Positions 50,362-59,439 are shown, counted from the first letter of the stretch. The stretch is 64,000 nt of DNA from Streptosporangiaceae bacterium NEAU-GS5 (GCA_017592665.1 JAGFNW010000012.1:1-64000), one strand, 5' to 3'. Notes: generated by a model not told the origin, from the sequence alone. Program-made: numbers and translations.

Positions 50362-52131
50362 GTGGGTGGACGACACCGCACAGACGAGCTCGAGGGTGGC
50401 TACAACCCTTATCGAGAGCCCCACTCCCGTCGAAGGAGCAGCCGGGGCCGTGTGTTCGTTCCCCTGGCCGGCGCGGTGGCGCTGGCCGTCCTGCTGGGCG
50501 TCGCCGCGTACGTGGTCGTGAACAAGCCGCCCACGTGCAACGAGAACAAGATCAGTCTAGCAGTGGTCGCCTCTCCGGACATCCAGCCGGCCATCAGCAA
50601 GATCGGCTCGAAATTCGCCGGCAAGGTCGGCGACCGCTGCGTCGCGGTGTCGGTGACCGCGGCCGACTCCGCCGCCGTCGCGCACGCCCTTTCCGGCACG
50701 GCCACCACCGCGCAGCAGATCAAACCGGACATGTGGGTCCCCGACTCCAGCCTCTGGCTGACCAAGTCGGCGGCGCAGCCGGCGGGCAGCGTCGCGCACT
50801 CCCCCGTCGTGCTGACCGCGTCGAAGTCGGGCGCCGAGAAGCTGCAGGCGGCCTTCAGCCCGGCCAGCTGGACCGGCCTGATGAACGCGGCCAACGCCGC
50901 CAACCCTGACGGCCTGGCCAAGAAGGTCCGCGTGCTCGCGCTCGACCCCGACCAGAACGCGGCCGGCATGAGCGCGCTGCTGGCGGGGGCGGCCGTGCTC
51001 AAGGCCAACAAGGCCACCGACGAGTTGCTCGCGGGCGTGCTGCGCCAGCTGTCGGAGTCGGTCGTGAACACGCCGGACGCCATGTTCGCGACGCTGACCA
51101 AGGAGGCGGCCCGGATCCCGGTCGGCGTCGCCAGCGAGCAGTCGATCTGGGCGTTCAACACCAAGAACAGCCCGTCCAACCCGGCCATCGCGCTCTATCC
51201 GGCCGAGGGCGCGGTCAACCTCGACTACCCCATCGTGGTCACCACGAAGGACAAGGACGTGCAGCAGGCGGCCGCCGCGTTCGCCAAGAACCTGACGTCG
51301 GCCGCGGCGCAGAAGACGATCCAGGACTACGGCTTCCGCACGACCGCGGGCAAGGGCGCCCTGCTCAAGACCGAATACGGGGTGAACCCGAAGAACCCGC
51401 GCGCGATCCCGCTGCCCGACGCGGCTTCGGTCACCAAACTCGCCCAGGCCTGGCGGCTGATCAAGCTGGGCACCAAGATCCTCTCGCTGAACGACATCTC
51501 CGGCACGATGGCGCTGCCCGCCGACAAGACCGGCATCACCCGCATCCGCGCCATCGCCCAGGTCGCGCAGGAGGGCCTGAAGCTGTTCCCGGACAAGACC
51601 GAGATCGGCACGTGGGTCTTCTCCGACAACCTCAACGGCAAGGGCGTCGACTGGAAGGAAGCCGTCCCGATCGGCCCGCTGGCCCAGCAGATCAACGGCG
51701 TGACCCGGCGCGATCTGATCGCCCAGGGCATGCAGAAGATCCAGGCGATCCCGACCGGCAACACCGGGCTCAACGACTCTCTGTGGGCCGCGTACCAGAA
51801 GATGACCAAGGAGTACGAGGCCGACAAGGTCAACACGATCCTGGTCTTCACCGACGGCGTCGGCAACGACGACCCGAACGGCGGCATCTCCAACGCCCAG
51901 ATCCTGCGCAAGCTCAAGGCCGCCTTCAACCCCGAGCGGCCGATCAGCATCCTGATCATCTCGTTCAACACGACGGCCGACGACAACAAGGCGCAGATGA
52001 ACGCGATCGCCAAGACGACCGGCGGCCAGGCGTTCTTCCCGCAGACGGTGCTGGAGATCCGGCAGATCTTCCTGCAGGGCATCGCCCGCCGCCTGTGCGC
52101 CCCCAACTGCGGCGGCAACACGCAGCAGTAG
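50362..52131 (+). CDS. membrane-anchored SBP-like plus VWA-domain protein
   Basis: The 589-residue protein has a basic cytoplasmic N-terminus, one membrane helix (residues 31-53, VFVPLAGAVALAVLLGVAAY) and a large exterior part. Residues about 62-335 resemble an ABC-type solute-binding fold (SLAVVASPDIQPAISKIGSK, DMWVPDSSLW, TTKDKDVQQAAAAFAKNL). Residues about 370-575 are a von Willebrand A domain with a MIDAS-like DISGTM (378-383) and ILVFTDGVGND. The fusion suggests ligand binding coupled to adhesion or protein contacts. It is not a classical transporter component. GTG at 50362 follows GAGGGACACC. A hairpin follows the stop. Confidence 0.82.
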   Translation: MGGRHRTDELEGGYNPYREPHSRRRSSRGRVFVPLAGAVALAVLLGVAAYVVVNKPPTCNENKISLAVVASPDIQPAISKIGSKFAGKVGDRCVAVSVTAADSAAVAHALSGTATTAQQIKPDMWVPDSSLWLTKSAAQPAGSVAHSPVVLTASKSGAEKLQAAFSPASWTGLMNAANAANPDGLAKKVRVLALDPDQNAAGMSALLAGAAVLKANKATDELLAGVLRQLSESVVNTPDAMFATLTKEAARIPVGVASEQSIWAFNTKNSPSNPAIALYPAEGAVNLDYPIVVTTKDKDVQQAAAAFAKNLTSAAAQKTIQDYGFRTTAGKGALLKTEYGVNPKNPRAIPLPDAASVTKLAQAWRLIKLGTKILSLNDISGTMALPADKTGITRIRAIAQVAQEGLKLFPDKTEIGTWVFSDNLNGKGVDWKEAVPIGPLAQQINGVTRRDLIAQGMQKIQAIPTGNTGLNDSLWAAYQKMTKEYEADKVNTILVFTDGVGNDDPNGGISNAQILRKLKAAFNPERPISILIISFNTTADDNKAQMNAIAKTTGGQAFFPQTVLEIRQIFLQGIARRLCAPNCGGNTQQ

Positions 52132-52155
52132 CCCGTCGGCGCGTTACGGATGTGA

Positions 52156-52181
52156 CTGCGGTTTCTCCTGTGAAACCGCAG
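52156..52181 (+). terminator. hairpin terminator after the SBP/VWA gene
   Basis: CTGCGGTTTC (52156-52165) pairs perfectly with GAAACCGCAG (52172-52181) around a 6-nt loop, 24 bp after the stop. It separates the gene from the sigma-factor fusion. Confidence 0.75.
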
Positions 52182-52287
52182 CTCATGCCGGAAAAGCATG
52201 AGTTGCCGATCAGTAAACGGGGCACTCTCAGGCGGCGTCCTTCTCACGTGGGGCCAGCTGGTTCCAGCCCGCGGGGAGGAAAATCCG

Positions 52288-54048
52288 TTGCCTGCATGGC
52301 CGAACGTCGGACGAGCCGACGATCATCGACTGCTCGAAGCGCTGCGGCGCGCCGACGCGCACGCGCCCGCCGCTCTGTACGACGCCTACGCCGACCGGCT
52401 GAGCGACTACGCGAACTTTCTGCTGACCGACCGTGAGGCGGCGGCCGAGGCGGTGCACGACGCGCTCGTGACCGCGCAGCCCTCCGTGCACCGGCTCAAG
52501 GAGCCGACGCGGATGAGGGCCTGGCTGTACGCGCTGACCCGGTTCCAGTGCGCGGGGCGTACGGCGGGCACGCCCAGTGGGCGTCACGCGGCGCTCAGCG
52601 GCCCCACAGACGACGCGGAGCAGCCGGCCGACCCCGAGATGTCGGCGGTCGTCCGCGAGTCGCTGGGCGAGCTGAGCCGCCAGGAGCGCGAGGTGCTCGA
52701 GCTCTCCCTGCGGCACGAGTTGTCCGGCATCGAGGTCGGCGCGGTGCTCGGCCTGACCTCACGCCAGGTCGCGGCGCGCCTCGCCCGCGCCCGCGAACAC
52801 CTGGAGAACGCGGCCGGCGCGGTGATCCTGGCCCGCGTCGGCCGCGCCCACTGCCCCGACCTGTCGGCCATGCTCGACTCGTGGGACGGGCCGCTCACCA
52901 CCCCGCTCCGGCGGCGGCTGAGCCGGCACATCAGCGGGTGCGAGGAGTGCCGGGAAGGGCGCGACCGGCAGGTCTCGGCGGGACGGCTGCTCGACCTCAT
53001 CCCGGTCGCGTTCCCGCCGCTGTCGTTACGCCGCCGGGTGGTCGACACCTGCGTCAGCCCGGAGCAGGATCAGACACGCACGACGATCACCGAGCGGACC
53101 GAGCGGCAGAACCCCTTCGACCGGACGGGCTTCCCGGTCACCGGAGACATCTACGCCGGCGAGCCGCGCAAGGGCCGCCGCCATGCCTCCTCGGCCTCCT
53201 CGGCCTCCTCGGCCTCGCCGGCCGCCGCGGCCGCCCCCGCCGCCACGAGGCAGATGCACGCGCCGGCCGACGAACCCTCAGAACGGCCACGCCGTAAGCG
53301 CGGCAAGGCGGGGCCCGTCATCGCGGCGACCATCTCGGTGTTCGTGACCGCGGGCGCCGTGACGTACATGGTGGGCCTGGACGGCACGAACCGGGTCTCG
53401 GCCGCGCAGAAGCCTCCCGCCCCGGCGGCGAGCGGCACCCCCTCCCCATCGCTCCTCGACGACCTGACCGAGGACCCCTTCGCCGGCGACCCCACCGACG
53501 CGCCGACCGACGCGGCCACCGATGAGCCCACGAGCGACCCGGCGGCCACCACGGGCCCCAGCCAGGCGCCGGTACGGCTGCCCCAGTCCCGCCCGGAGTC
53601 CCGCCCGACCGCGCGCGCCACCGCCAAGCCGACCACCAAGCCCAACGCCACGGCGGCTCTCACCGCGGCCTGCCCCGGCGACCTCGGCTCGGCGGCCGGC
53701 GGCACCGTGACGCTGCTGGCACGCAACGGGAGCGTCTCCTGGTCCGCCATCGCGACCGGCGGGATCGTGCTGAGCCCCAAGAAGGGCTCGCTGAAGGCGG
53801 GCGCCACGACCCGGGTCATCGTCGCCATCCAGGACCCCTCGTCGGCGGGCAGCGGCACGGTCTCGTTCAGGTCCGCGGGGGGCGCGCCGTCGTGCAGCGT
53901 CAAGTGGGACGGCGCGAGCGACACCGGCGGGCAGGACCCTGACCCGCACCCTGACGAGACCCCGTCGTCGGAACCCTCGTCGGAGCAGCCGTCGGCCTCC
54001 CCCTCGGCCAACACGGCCAGCGCGGAAAGCTCCAGCAGCCCCTCCTGA
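52288..54048 (+). CDS. membrane-tethered sigma-70 (ECF-like) factor fused to a zinc-finger, TM helix and BACON-like exterior domain
   Basis: The 586-residue protein has sigma region 2 (about 28-90, LYDAYADRLSDYANFLLTDR) and region 4 (about 125-175, LSRQEREVLELSLRHELSGIEVGAVLG, a helix-turn-helix). A ZAS-like zinc motif H214-x3-C218-x2-C221 (RHISGCEECREG) follows, then basic and Ala/Ser linkers and one membrane helix at about 343-363. Outside lies a Pro/Thr/Asp-rich stalk and a BACON-like beta domain (VSWSAIATGGIVLSPKKGSL, two Cys). Sigma and anti-sigma-type parts lie in one chain, so release probably needs proteolysis or is controlled by the exterior domain. TTG at 52288 is chosen because GGGGAGG is 8 nt upstream. 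Confidence 0.85.
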   Translation: MPAWPNVGRADDHRLLEALRRADAHAPAALYDAYADRLSDYANFLLTDREAAAEAVHDALVTAQPSVHRLKEPTRMRAWLYALTRFQCAGRTAGTPSGRHAALSGPTDDAEQPADPEMSAVVRESLGELSRQEREVLELSLRHELSGIEVGAVLGLTSRQVAARLARAREHLENAAGAVILARVGRAHCPDLSAMLDSWDGPLTTPLRRRLSRHISGCEECREGRDRQVSAGRLLDLIPVAFPPLSLRRRVVDTCVSPEQDQTRTTITERTERQNPFDRTGFPVTGDIYAGEPRKGRRHASSASSASSASPAAAAAPAATRQMHAPADEPSERPRRKRGKAGPVIAATISVFVTAGAVTYMVGLDGTNRVSAAQKPPAPAASGTPSPSLLDDLTEDPFAGDPTDAPTDAATDEPTSDPAATTGPSQAPVRLPQSRPESRPTARATAKPTTKPNATAALTAACPGDLGSAAGGTVTLLARNGSVSWSAIATGGIVLSPKKGSLKAGATTRVIVAIQDPSSAGSGTVSFRSAGGAPSCSVKWDGASDTGGQDPDPHPDETPSSEPSSEQPSASPSANTASAESSSSPS

Positions 54049-54214
54049 CACACCTCTAACACACTGGTGTCCCAGGTAAGCATTCGGTAACGAACGGGAT
54101 CGTCGCTCGCATTTGGTAAACCGGTCTTCGAACCAACGCGTCGCAATTGACGTCCAATAAGGACGTTGGTCCGATGAAAGGGCATCGCCAAACCGGGGAG
54201 CGAGGTCGAGGAGG

Positions 54215-54580
54215 ATGATCCGCACTGTCTTGCGGTGGGCCGTCACCTGCGCCTGCGCCGCCGGTGCCGTCATGGCCCTGGCGGACATCCACAACCCCCT
54301 TCGCCCGATTTTGACCGCTATGTTTCTTTTGGTCATTCCTGGAGCGGCGGTCGCAGGACTGTTGCGTGATCGTGACCCGTTAGCCGCACTAACTGTCGGC
54401 GCAGCGGCAAGTCTCGTCGTGAACGTCTTGCTCGTCGAAGCCATGCTGATATTCGACGCGTGGTCGCCGCGCGCCGGAGTGGCCACTATCGGGGTGCTCG
54501 GCTTCTTCCTGCTGGTCGTCCGGTTGCTGTACCGCGAGGGCGCGGTGGCTGGACCGTCAACAGAACAGGGGGGCGGATGA
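54215..54580 (+). CDS. small four-helix membrane protein
   Basis: The 121-residue protein has about four hydrophobic helices (TVLRWAVTCACAAGAVMALA, ILTAMFLLVIPGAAVAGLL, AALTVGAAASLVVNVLLVEAML, VATIGVLGFFLLVVRLL) and a polar tail. No catalytic motif is visible. It lies upstream of the GT2/deacetylase operon with a 182-bp gap and may assist cell-surface glycan export. GGAGGATG precedes the ATG. A TTGACG about 65 bp upstream could be a -35 box. Confidence 0.72.
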   Translation: MIRTVLRWAVTCACAAGAVMALADIHNPLRPILTAMFLLVIPGAAVAGLLRDRDPLAALTVGAAASLVVNVLLVEAMLIFDAWSPRAGVATIGVLGFFLLVVRLLYREGAVAGPSTEQGGG

Positions 54581-54762
54581 ACACCCAAGAGGTGTCCATG
54601 GAAGTCACCTAGTGCCCGAGGACATACGTCCCGCCCGCTTGATTCCTGCCCGCATGACCGGGATCGGCGCTCGCCCCCTCCCAGGCGCCCGCCGTCCAGT
54701 CGCGCCGGTCCGTCGGCAGTCTTTCGCCTCGCAGACCGCCCGGAAGGACACTCTCCCCAACC

Positions 54763-55596
54763 ATGAGCCCGAGTCCCGACACCATCGACCACGGCGTGAA
54801 GCCGTCGGTCACGCTGCGTTCACTTCCCACCATTGACAGTTATGTTCCGCTTGGTCCCCACCTGGCCATCACCCCCACCGTGAGCGTCGTCGTCCCCGCC
54901 ATGAACGAGGCGGAGAACCTGCCGCACGTGTTCGCCACCCTTCCGGCCTGGGTGCACGAGGTCGTGCTCGTCGACGGGCACTCGACCGACGACACGGTCG
55001 CCGTCGCGCGGCGGCTCCGCCCCAACCTGCGGGTGGTGCAGCAGGTGGGGCGCGGCAAGGGCGACGCGCTCGCCGAAGGGTTCGCCGCGTGCACCGGGGA
55101 GATCATCGTGATGATCGACGCCGACGGCTCGACGGACGGCAGGGAGATCATCCAGTTCGTCAGCGCGCTTGTCAGCGGCGCCGATTTCGCCAAAGGCTCG
55201 CGCTACATCGCGGGCGGCGGCAGCGACGACCTGACCGTGTCACGCCGTCTTGGCAACTCCGTGCTGCGCCGCCTGGTCAACATGATCTACCGCACCCGCT
55301 ATACCGACCTTTGCTATGGCTACAACGCCTTCTGGGCGCGGCACCTGCCCTACCTCGACCTCGACTGCGATGGGTTCGAAGTGGAGACGGTGATGAACAT
55401 CCGCGTGGCCCGCGCGGGCCTTCGCGTGCAGGAGGTCCCGAGCCACGAGCGCTGCCGCATCCACGGCGAGAGCAATCTGCGCGTCGTCCGCGACGGGATG
55501 CGCGTCCTGCGCACGATCATCCGCGAGTGGCGGCGGCCCGTCGCCTCGCGTCCCATCCCTGCGGCGAAGGCCACGGTCGACCAAGGCGCGGCATGA
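54763..55596 (+). CDS. GT2-family glycosyltransferase (DPM-like)
   Basis: The 277-residue protein has the GT-A fold marks VSVVVPAMNEAENLPHV, VVLVDGHSTDDTVAVAR, GKGDALAEGFAACTGEIIVM and the metal-binding DADGS (IDADGSTDGREI). The C-terminal region with DGFEVETVMNIRVARAG resembles polyprenyl-phosphate glycosyltransferases, although no clear membrane helices follow. It would transfer a sugar to a lipid carrier at the cytoplasmic face. It is first in a three-gene coupled operon (next start overlaps as ATGA). Confidence 0.9.
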   Translation: MSPSPDTIDHGVKPSVTLRSLPTIDSYVPLGPHLAITPTVSVVVPAMNEAENLPHVFATLPAWVHEVVLVDGHSTDDTVAVARRLRPNLRVVQQVGRGKGDALAEGFAACTGEIIVMIDADGSTDGREIIQFVSALVSGADFAKGSRYIAGGGSDDLTVSRRLGNSVLRRLVNMIYRTRYTDLCYGYNAFWARHLPYLDLDCDGFEVETVMNIRVARAGLRVQEVPSHERCRIHGESNLRVVRDGMRVLRTIIREWRRPVASRPIPAAKATVDQGAA

Positions 55597-56591
55597 AGAT
55601 CTCGGTGGTCGTCTGCGTCTACACCGAAGACCGGTGGGACGACATCCGGCAGGCCGTGTGGTCGGTGCGCGCCCAAGGCCGCCCGGCCCACGAGCTGATC
55701 GTCGTCGTCGACCACAATCCTGATCTGCACGTCAAGCTGAAGAGCGAATATCCGGACGCGATCGTGGTGGAGAACGCCTACGCGCGCGGGCTGTCCGGGG
55801 GGAAGAACACGGGCGTCGACCTGGCCACCGGCGATCTGGTGGCCTTCCTCGACGACGACGGGGTGGCCGATCCCGGCTGGCTGGAGGCGTTCGCCGCCTG
55901 TTTCGCCGATCCGGCGGTGGTGGCGGTGGGCGGGCTGACCACACCGCTGTGGGCGACCGGGCGGCCGCGCTGGTTCCCCGAGGAGTTCGACTGGACCGTG
56001 GGGTGCACCTATCGGGGCATGCCGGCCGAACGGGCCCCGATCCGCAATCCGATGGGCGGCAACGCCTGCTTCCTCCGCTCGGTCTTCGCCGAGGTGGGCG
56101 GCTTCTCCTCCGACATCGGGCGCAACGTGCAGGGCCGGCGCAGCCGGCCGCTCGGCTGCGAGGAGACCGAGTTCTCGATCCGGCTGGGGCAGCGCAGGCC
56201 GGGGTCGGTGCTGCTGTTCGACCCCGCCGCGCGGATCGGGCACCGCGTCCCGGCCGCGCGCGAGCGGTTCGCCTACTTCAGGTCCCGCTGTTACGCCGAG
56301 GGGCTGTCGAAGGCGCTGGTGACCAGCCTGGTCGGCACGGGCGACGGCCTGTCGAGCGAGCGGGCGCACGCGCTCAAAGCGCTGCCGCTCGGATGCCTTC
56401 GCGGGCTGCGCGACGCGGCACGCGGCGACGTGGGCGGCCTCGGGCGCGCCGTCGCGATCACGGTGGGCCTGGCATGGACGGCGTGGGGCTACGCGATCGG
56501 CCGGGCACGCCTTCGCACGCGCAGGGCCCCTCAGCCTGGCCTCGCGGCCGGCGAGCGGCGTGAGCAGATCGACAGGCCCGACGCGGCATGA
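55593..56591 (+). CDS. GT2-family glycosyltransferase
   Basis: The 332-residue protein has KISVVVCVYTEDRWDDIRQA, ELIVVVDHNPDLH, GLSGGKNTGVDLATGDLVAF and the Asp-rich AFLDDDGVAD metal site, all typical of GT2 enzymes. MGGNACFLRSVFAEVGGF and EETEFSIRLGQR mark the acceptor side. Its start overlaps the previous stop, and its stop overlaps the deacetylase start (both ATGA). A role in building a surface polysaccharide or lipoglycan with its neighbours is inferred. Confidence 0.9.
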   Translation: MKISVVVCVYTEDRWDDIRQAVWSVRAQGRPAHELIVVVDHNPDLHVKLKSEYPDAIVVENAYARGLSGGKNTGVDLATGDLVAFLDDDGVADPGWLEAFAACFADPAVVAVGGLTTPLWATGRPRWFPEEFDWTVGCTYRGMPAERAPIRNPMGGNACFLRSVFAEVGGFSSDIGRNVQGRRSRPLGCEETEFSIRLGQRRPGSVLLFDPAARIGHRVPAARERFAYFRSRCYAEGLSKALVTSLVGTGDGLSSERAHALKALPLGCLRGLRDAARGDVGGLGRAVAITVGLAWTAWGYAIGRARLRTRRAPQPGLAAGERREQIDRPDAA

Positions 56592-57361
56592 GGGTGCCGA
56601 TCCTCATGTATCACTCGGTCACCGACCGACCGGCTCCGGCCACCCGTCCGCTCGCGGTCACGCCCGCCGCCTTCGCCGAGCAGCTGGCCTACCTGAACGA
56701 CCACGGCTTCACCGCGGTGACGTTCCGCGACTACGCCGAGGGCGGCCTCCCCGGGCGGCCCGTGGTGATCACCTTCGACGACGGCTACGCCGACTTCCAC
56801 TCCGAGGCGCTGCCGCTCCTCGATCGGCACGGCTTCCCGGCCACGGTGTTCGTGACCAGCGGGTGGCTGGCCGACGCCGGTCCGGAGGCGGCCGGCACGC
56901 CGCTCGACGCGATGCTGTCGTGGTCCCAGGTGCGGGAGGCGGCCGCGGCGGGCGTCGAGATCGCCGGCCACAGCCACAGCCATCCGCAGCTGGATCAGCT
57001 CCGTGACCAGGAGCTCCGCGACGAGCTGCGGCGCAACAAAGACCTGCTCCAGGATCGGATCGGCGCGGCCGTGACCACCATGGCCTACCCCTTCGGATAC
57101 TCCAGCGCCCGGGTCCGCCGGGCCGTACGCGAGGCGGGCTACACGGCCGCCTCCGCGGTCGCCAACGCCCTCGCCTCCGACCGGTCGGACCCCCTCGCGG
57201 CGCCCCGTCTGACGGTCGGCCCGGGCACCACGATGGACCGGTTCGCGCGGGCCGTGGAGGGCCGCGGCGTCGCCCGGGTCTATGCGAAGGAACGCATGCT
57301 CACAAAGGGTTACGCGCTAGTAAGAAGGGCGCGCTACGGGCTGAAAGTTCTTGCTGATTGA
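56588..57361 (+). CDS. polysaccharide deacetylase (NodB-type)
   Basis: The 257-residue protein has the NodB motifs TFDDGYADF (metal Asp pair), HSHSHPQLD (metal His pair) and a conserved Arg/Pro region (TMAYPFGYSSARVRRAV). It removes acetyl groups from GlcNAc-type polysaccharide, here probably the glycan made by the two GT2 enzymes. No signal peptide is visible (MRVPILMYHSV is already part of the fold), so it may act in the cytoplasm or be exported unconventionally. The start is coupled to the GT2 stop. Confidence 0.9.
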   Translation: MRVPILMYHSVTDRPAPATRPLAVTPAAFAEQLAYLNDHGFTAVTFRDYAEGGLPGRPVVITFDDGYADFHSEALPLLDRHGFPATVFVTSGWLADAGPEAAGTPLDAMLSWSQVREAAAAGVEIAGHSHSHPQLDQLRDQELRDELRRNKDLLQDRIGAAVTTMAYPFGYSSARVRRAVREAGYTAASAVANALASDRSDPLAAPRLTVGPGTTMDRFARAVEGRGVARVYAKERMLTKGYALVRRARYGLKVLAD

Positions 57362-57420
57362 GGTGTCAGACTTAGCACGAAAGGGGAGAAAGCAGGCGAC
57401 CGAGGATTTGAGGGGGCACA

Positions 57421-58038
57421 GTGGCCCAAGCATGGCTGCCCGGCGCCAGTCGAATTCCCGCTCCCGAGGACTCCGGCCCCATGAACGGTGGAGCTCCCCG
57501 GGTTGTCTGGTTCATTTGGCCGACCGATCCCCATGGCGTTTCCGCCACGTCGGCCGCCCAGCGCCTCATCCAACTGCACCGACCGGCCCACCTCGTGTGG
57601 AACCCGGTCACGGGACAGATCGTCCAGAGCCTGCCGCCCACCCTCGCGGCATCGGGGCTCAACGGCGACCTCAACCGGCAGGGACGGGTGTGCATCCAGA
57701 TCCGCGTGCTCGGCTCGGTCGACGAGCCGTTCACCGACGGAAAGCTGGACGGGCTCGACGACATTCTGGCCTGGCTCGACTCGTGGGAGGTGCCCCGCCG
57801 CTGGTCGGCGGGCCCGCCACTGCCTTATCCGCTGTCCGTGGCGGCGGCGCGTGATTCGCGCCTCTGGTCGCGGGGCGGGCATTTCGGCCACTCGCAGGTG
57901 CCGTGCTGCCGCGACGGCGACCCGGGAACGATCGACGTGGGCCGGATCATCGGCCGGGATACGGCACAGCACGCGCCGCCCCAGTTCACGTTCCCGCGAC
58001 CGCGCGAGGAGATGCGGCTACTGGAGAGCGTCGGGTAG
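57421..58038 (+). CDS. unknown protein with amidase-like C-terminal motif
   Basis: The 205-residue protein lacks membrane helices and has a Trp/Pro-rich beginning (PRVVWFIWPTDPHGVSATSA). A central part follows (GRVCIQIRVLGSVDEPFTDG, ILAWLDSWEVPRRW), then GGHFGHSQVPCCRDGDPGTIDV. The H-x2-H / DPGTID arrangement recalls N-acetylmuramoyl-L-alanine amidase-like cell-wall proteins. Function is inferred weakly. GTG at 57421 is the first good start. The stop lies 21 bp into the convergent MocR gene's end. Confidence 0.6.
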   Translation: MAQAWLPGASRIPAPEDSGPMNGGAPRVVWFIWPTDPHGVSATSAAQRLIQLHRPAHLVWNPVTGQIVQSLPPTLAASGLNGDLNRQGRVCIQIRVLGSVDEPFTDGKLDGLDDILAWLDSWEVPRRWSAGPPLPYPLSVAAARDSRLWSRGGHFGHSQVPCCRDGDPGTIDVGRIIGRDTAQHAPPQFTFPRPREEMRLLESVG

Positions 58039-59439
58039 CAACTCCGCGAGCAGCTCACGCAGCACGGCGCAGCCGCGCCGGACCTCCGTGAGCGACGCCG
58101 AGCCGTAGCCGATCACCAGGCCGAAGTAGCGCGGCGCCGCGCCGTGATAGTGGTCGAGGGTTTCCACGAGCACGCCGCGCGCCGCCGCCTTCTCCACGGC
58201 CACCGGCGCGATCTCGGCCGGCAGCCGGATCGTCACGTGCAGGCCCGCGGTGTCGCCGCTGACCAGTGCGCCGAGTTCGGCCACGATCGCGGCCCGCCGC
58301 CGGGCGTACTCCAGGCGCATCCGGCGCAGGTGGCGGTCGATGTCGCCGTGCTGGAGCAACGTGGTCACGGCGCGCTGCACCGGGCCCGAGGTCCGGTCGG
58401 CCAGTTCCTCGCGGCGTTCGGCGATCCTGGCGAGCAGCGGCGCGGGCCCGAGCAGCCAGCCGAGGCCGACGTCGGGGCTGAACGACTTCGACAGCGTGCC
58501 GAGCAGCGCCACGCGGTCGGGGTCGAGGCCGTAGAGCGCCGGCAGCGGGGCCACGTCGTAGCGGAATTCGGCGTCGTAGTCGTCCTCGATGATCAGCGTG
58601 CCGGTGCGCCGGGCCCACGCCACCAGCCGCTCGCGGCGCGGAATGGGCAGCCGCCCGCCGAGCGGGAACTGGTGGGCCGGTGTGGTGTAGAGCATCTTGA
58701 GACCGCGCGGCAGCCGCTCGACGATGACGCCCTCGTCGTCCACGGGGCAGGGCACGATCTCGGCGCCGCGCGCCGCGAACACGGCGCGCGCCACCCGGTA
58801 TCCGGGCTCCTCGACCCCGGCGCGGTCGCCGGGGCGCAGCATGGTCGCCGCGAGCACGTCCAGCCCGTGGCCCGTGCCCTGGGTGACCATGATGTTGCCG
58901 CTCCCCACCGGCACGGCCCGCGCGCGCCGCATGTGGTCGGCCAGCAGCCCGCGGAGCTCGGTGTGGCCGTAGGGGTCGGGATAGTCGTTGAGCAGCAGAT
59001 CCCCCGCCGACCGCCACGCCCGCCGCCACGCCGCCGTGTCATGCGCCCTCACCCAGGGCCGCCCCGGCCGCAAATCCACCTCCCCCTCCCCCGTGATCTT
59101 GCGCCTTCTCTGGAACCGCTGCTCACCGGTTTGGTGATCATGCAGTGATTCCCTTTCCGCAGGTCGCGTGTTCGGTGATCTTGCAATGTCGGCCACGTAC
59201 GTGCCCGAGCCGTGCCGCCCGTCCAGCCACCCCTCGGCGTACAGCTGCTGATAGGCCTCGGTCACGACGGTCCGGCTGACGCCGAGCAGCGTGGCCAGGC
59301 CACGGCTGGACGGCAGCCGCTCCCCCGCGCGGAGCGCCCCGCCCCGCATGGCCTCCCGCAGCTGATCCCCTACCTGTACGGCCATCGGCACGCCGGACGT
59401 CCGATCGACGGCCAGTGGCAGCTCCACCTGTGCGCGCAC
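58018..59439 (-). CDS. MocR/GntR-type regulator with aminotransferase-like domain
   Basis: The 473-residue protein has a GntR winged helix (residues 20-85: GVPMAVQVGDQLREAMRGG, GLATLLGVSRTVVTEAYQQL). A linker of about 45 residues follows, then a type-I aminotransferase-like domain with IIEDDYDAEFRYD and the PLP lysine in LLGTLSKSFSPD. Such regulators sense PLP or amino compounds and often control vitamin B6 or amino acid genes. The linker is coded by three copies of the 41-bp repeat, which keep the frame. GTG at 59439 has GGGAGAG upstream. It is divergent from the pyridoxamine-oxidase-like gene. Confidence 0.92.
   Translation of the reverse strand: MRAQVELPLAVDRTSGVPMAVQVGDQLREAMRGGALRAGERLPSSRGLATLLGVSRTVVTEAYQQLYAEGWLDGRHGSGTYVADIARSPNTRPAERESLHDHQTGEQRFQRRRKITGEGEVDLRPGRPWVRAHDTAAWRRAWRSAGDLLLNDYPDPYGHTELRGLLADHMRRARAVPVGSGNIMVTQGTGHGLDVLAATMLRPGDRAGVEEPGYRVARAVFAARGAEIVPCPVDDEGVIVERLPRGLKMLYTTPAHQFPLGGRLPIPRRERLVAWARRTGTLIIEDDYDAEFRYDVAPLPALYGLDPDRVALLGTLSKSFSPDVGLGWLLGPAPLLARIAERREELADRTSGPVQRAVTTLLQHGDIDRHLRRMRLEYARRRAAIVAELGALVSGDTAGLHVTIRLPAEIAPVAVEKAAARGVLVETLDHYHGAAPRYFGLVIGYGSASLTEVRRGCAVLRELLAELLPDALQ
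59093..59185 (+). repeat. 41-bp repeat array inside the MocR coding sequence, three cores
   Basis: GTGATCTTGCG (59093-59103), GTGATCATGCA (59134-59144) and GTGATCTTGCA (59175-59185) are exactly 41 bp apart. The 30-bp interspaces resemble those of the array at 25488-25580 (TCC-, CCGC-G, TCACCG/TCGCG, ending TTCG or TTTG). The array codes the linker around residues 86-116 of the MocR protein in frame on the minus strand. Confidence 0.9.
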
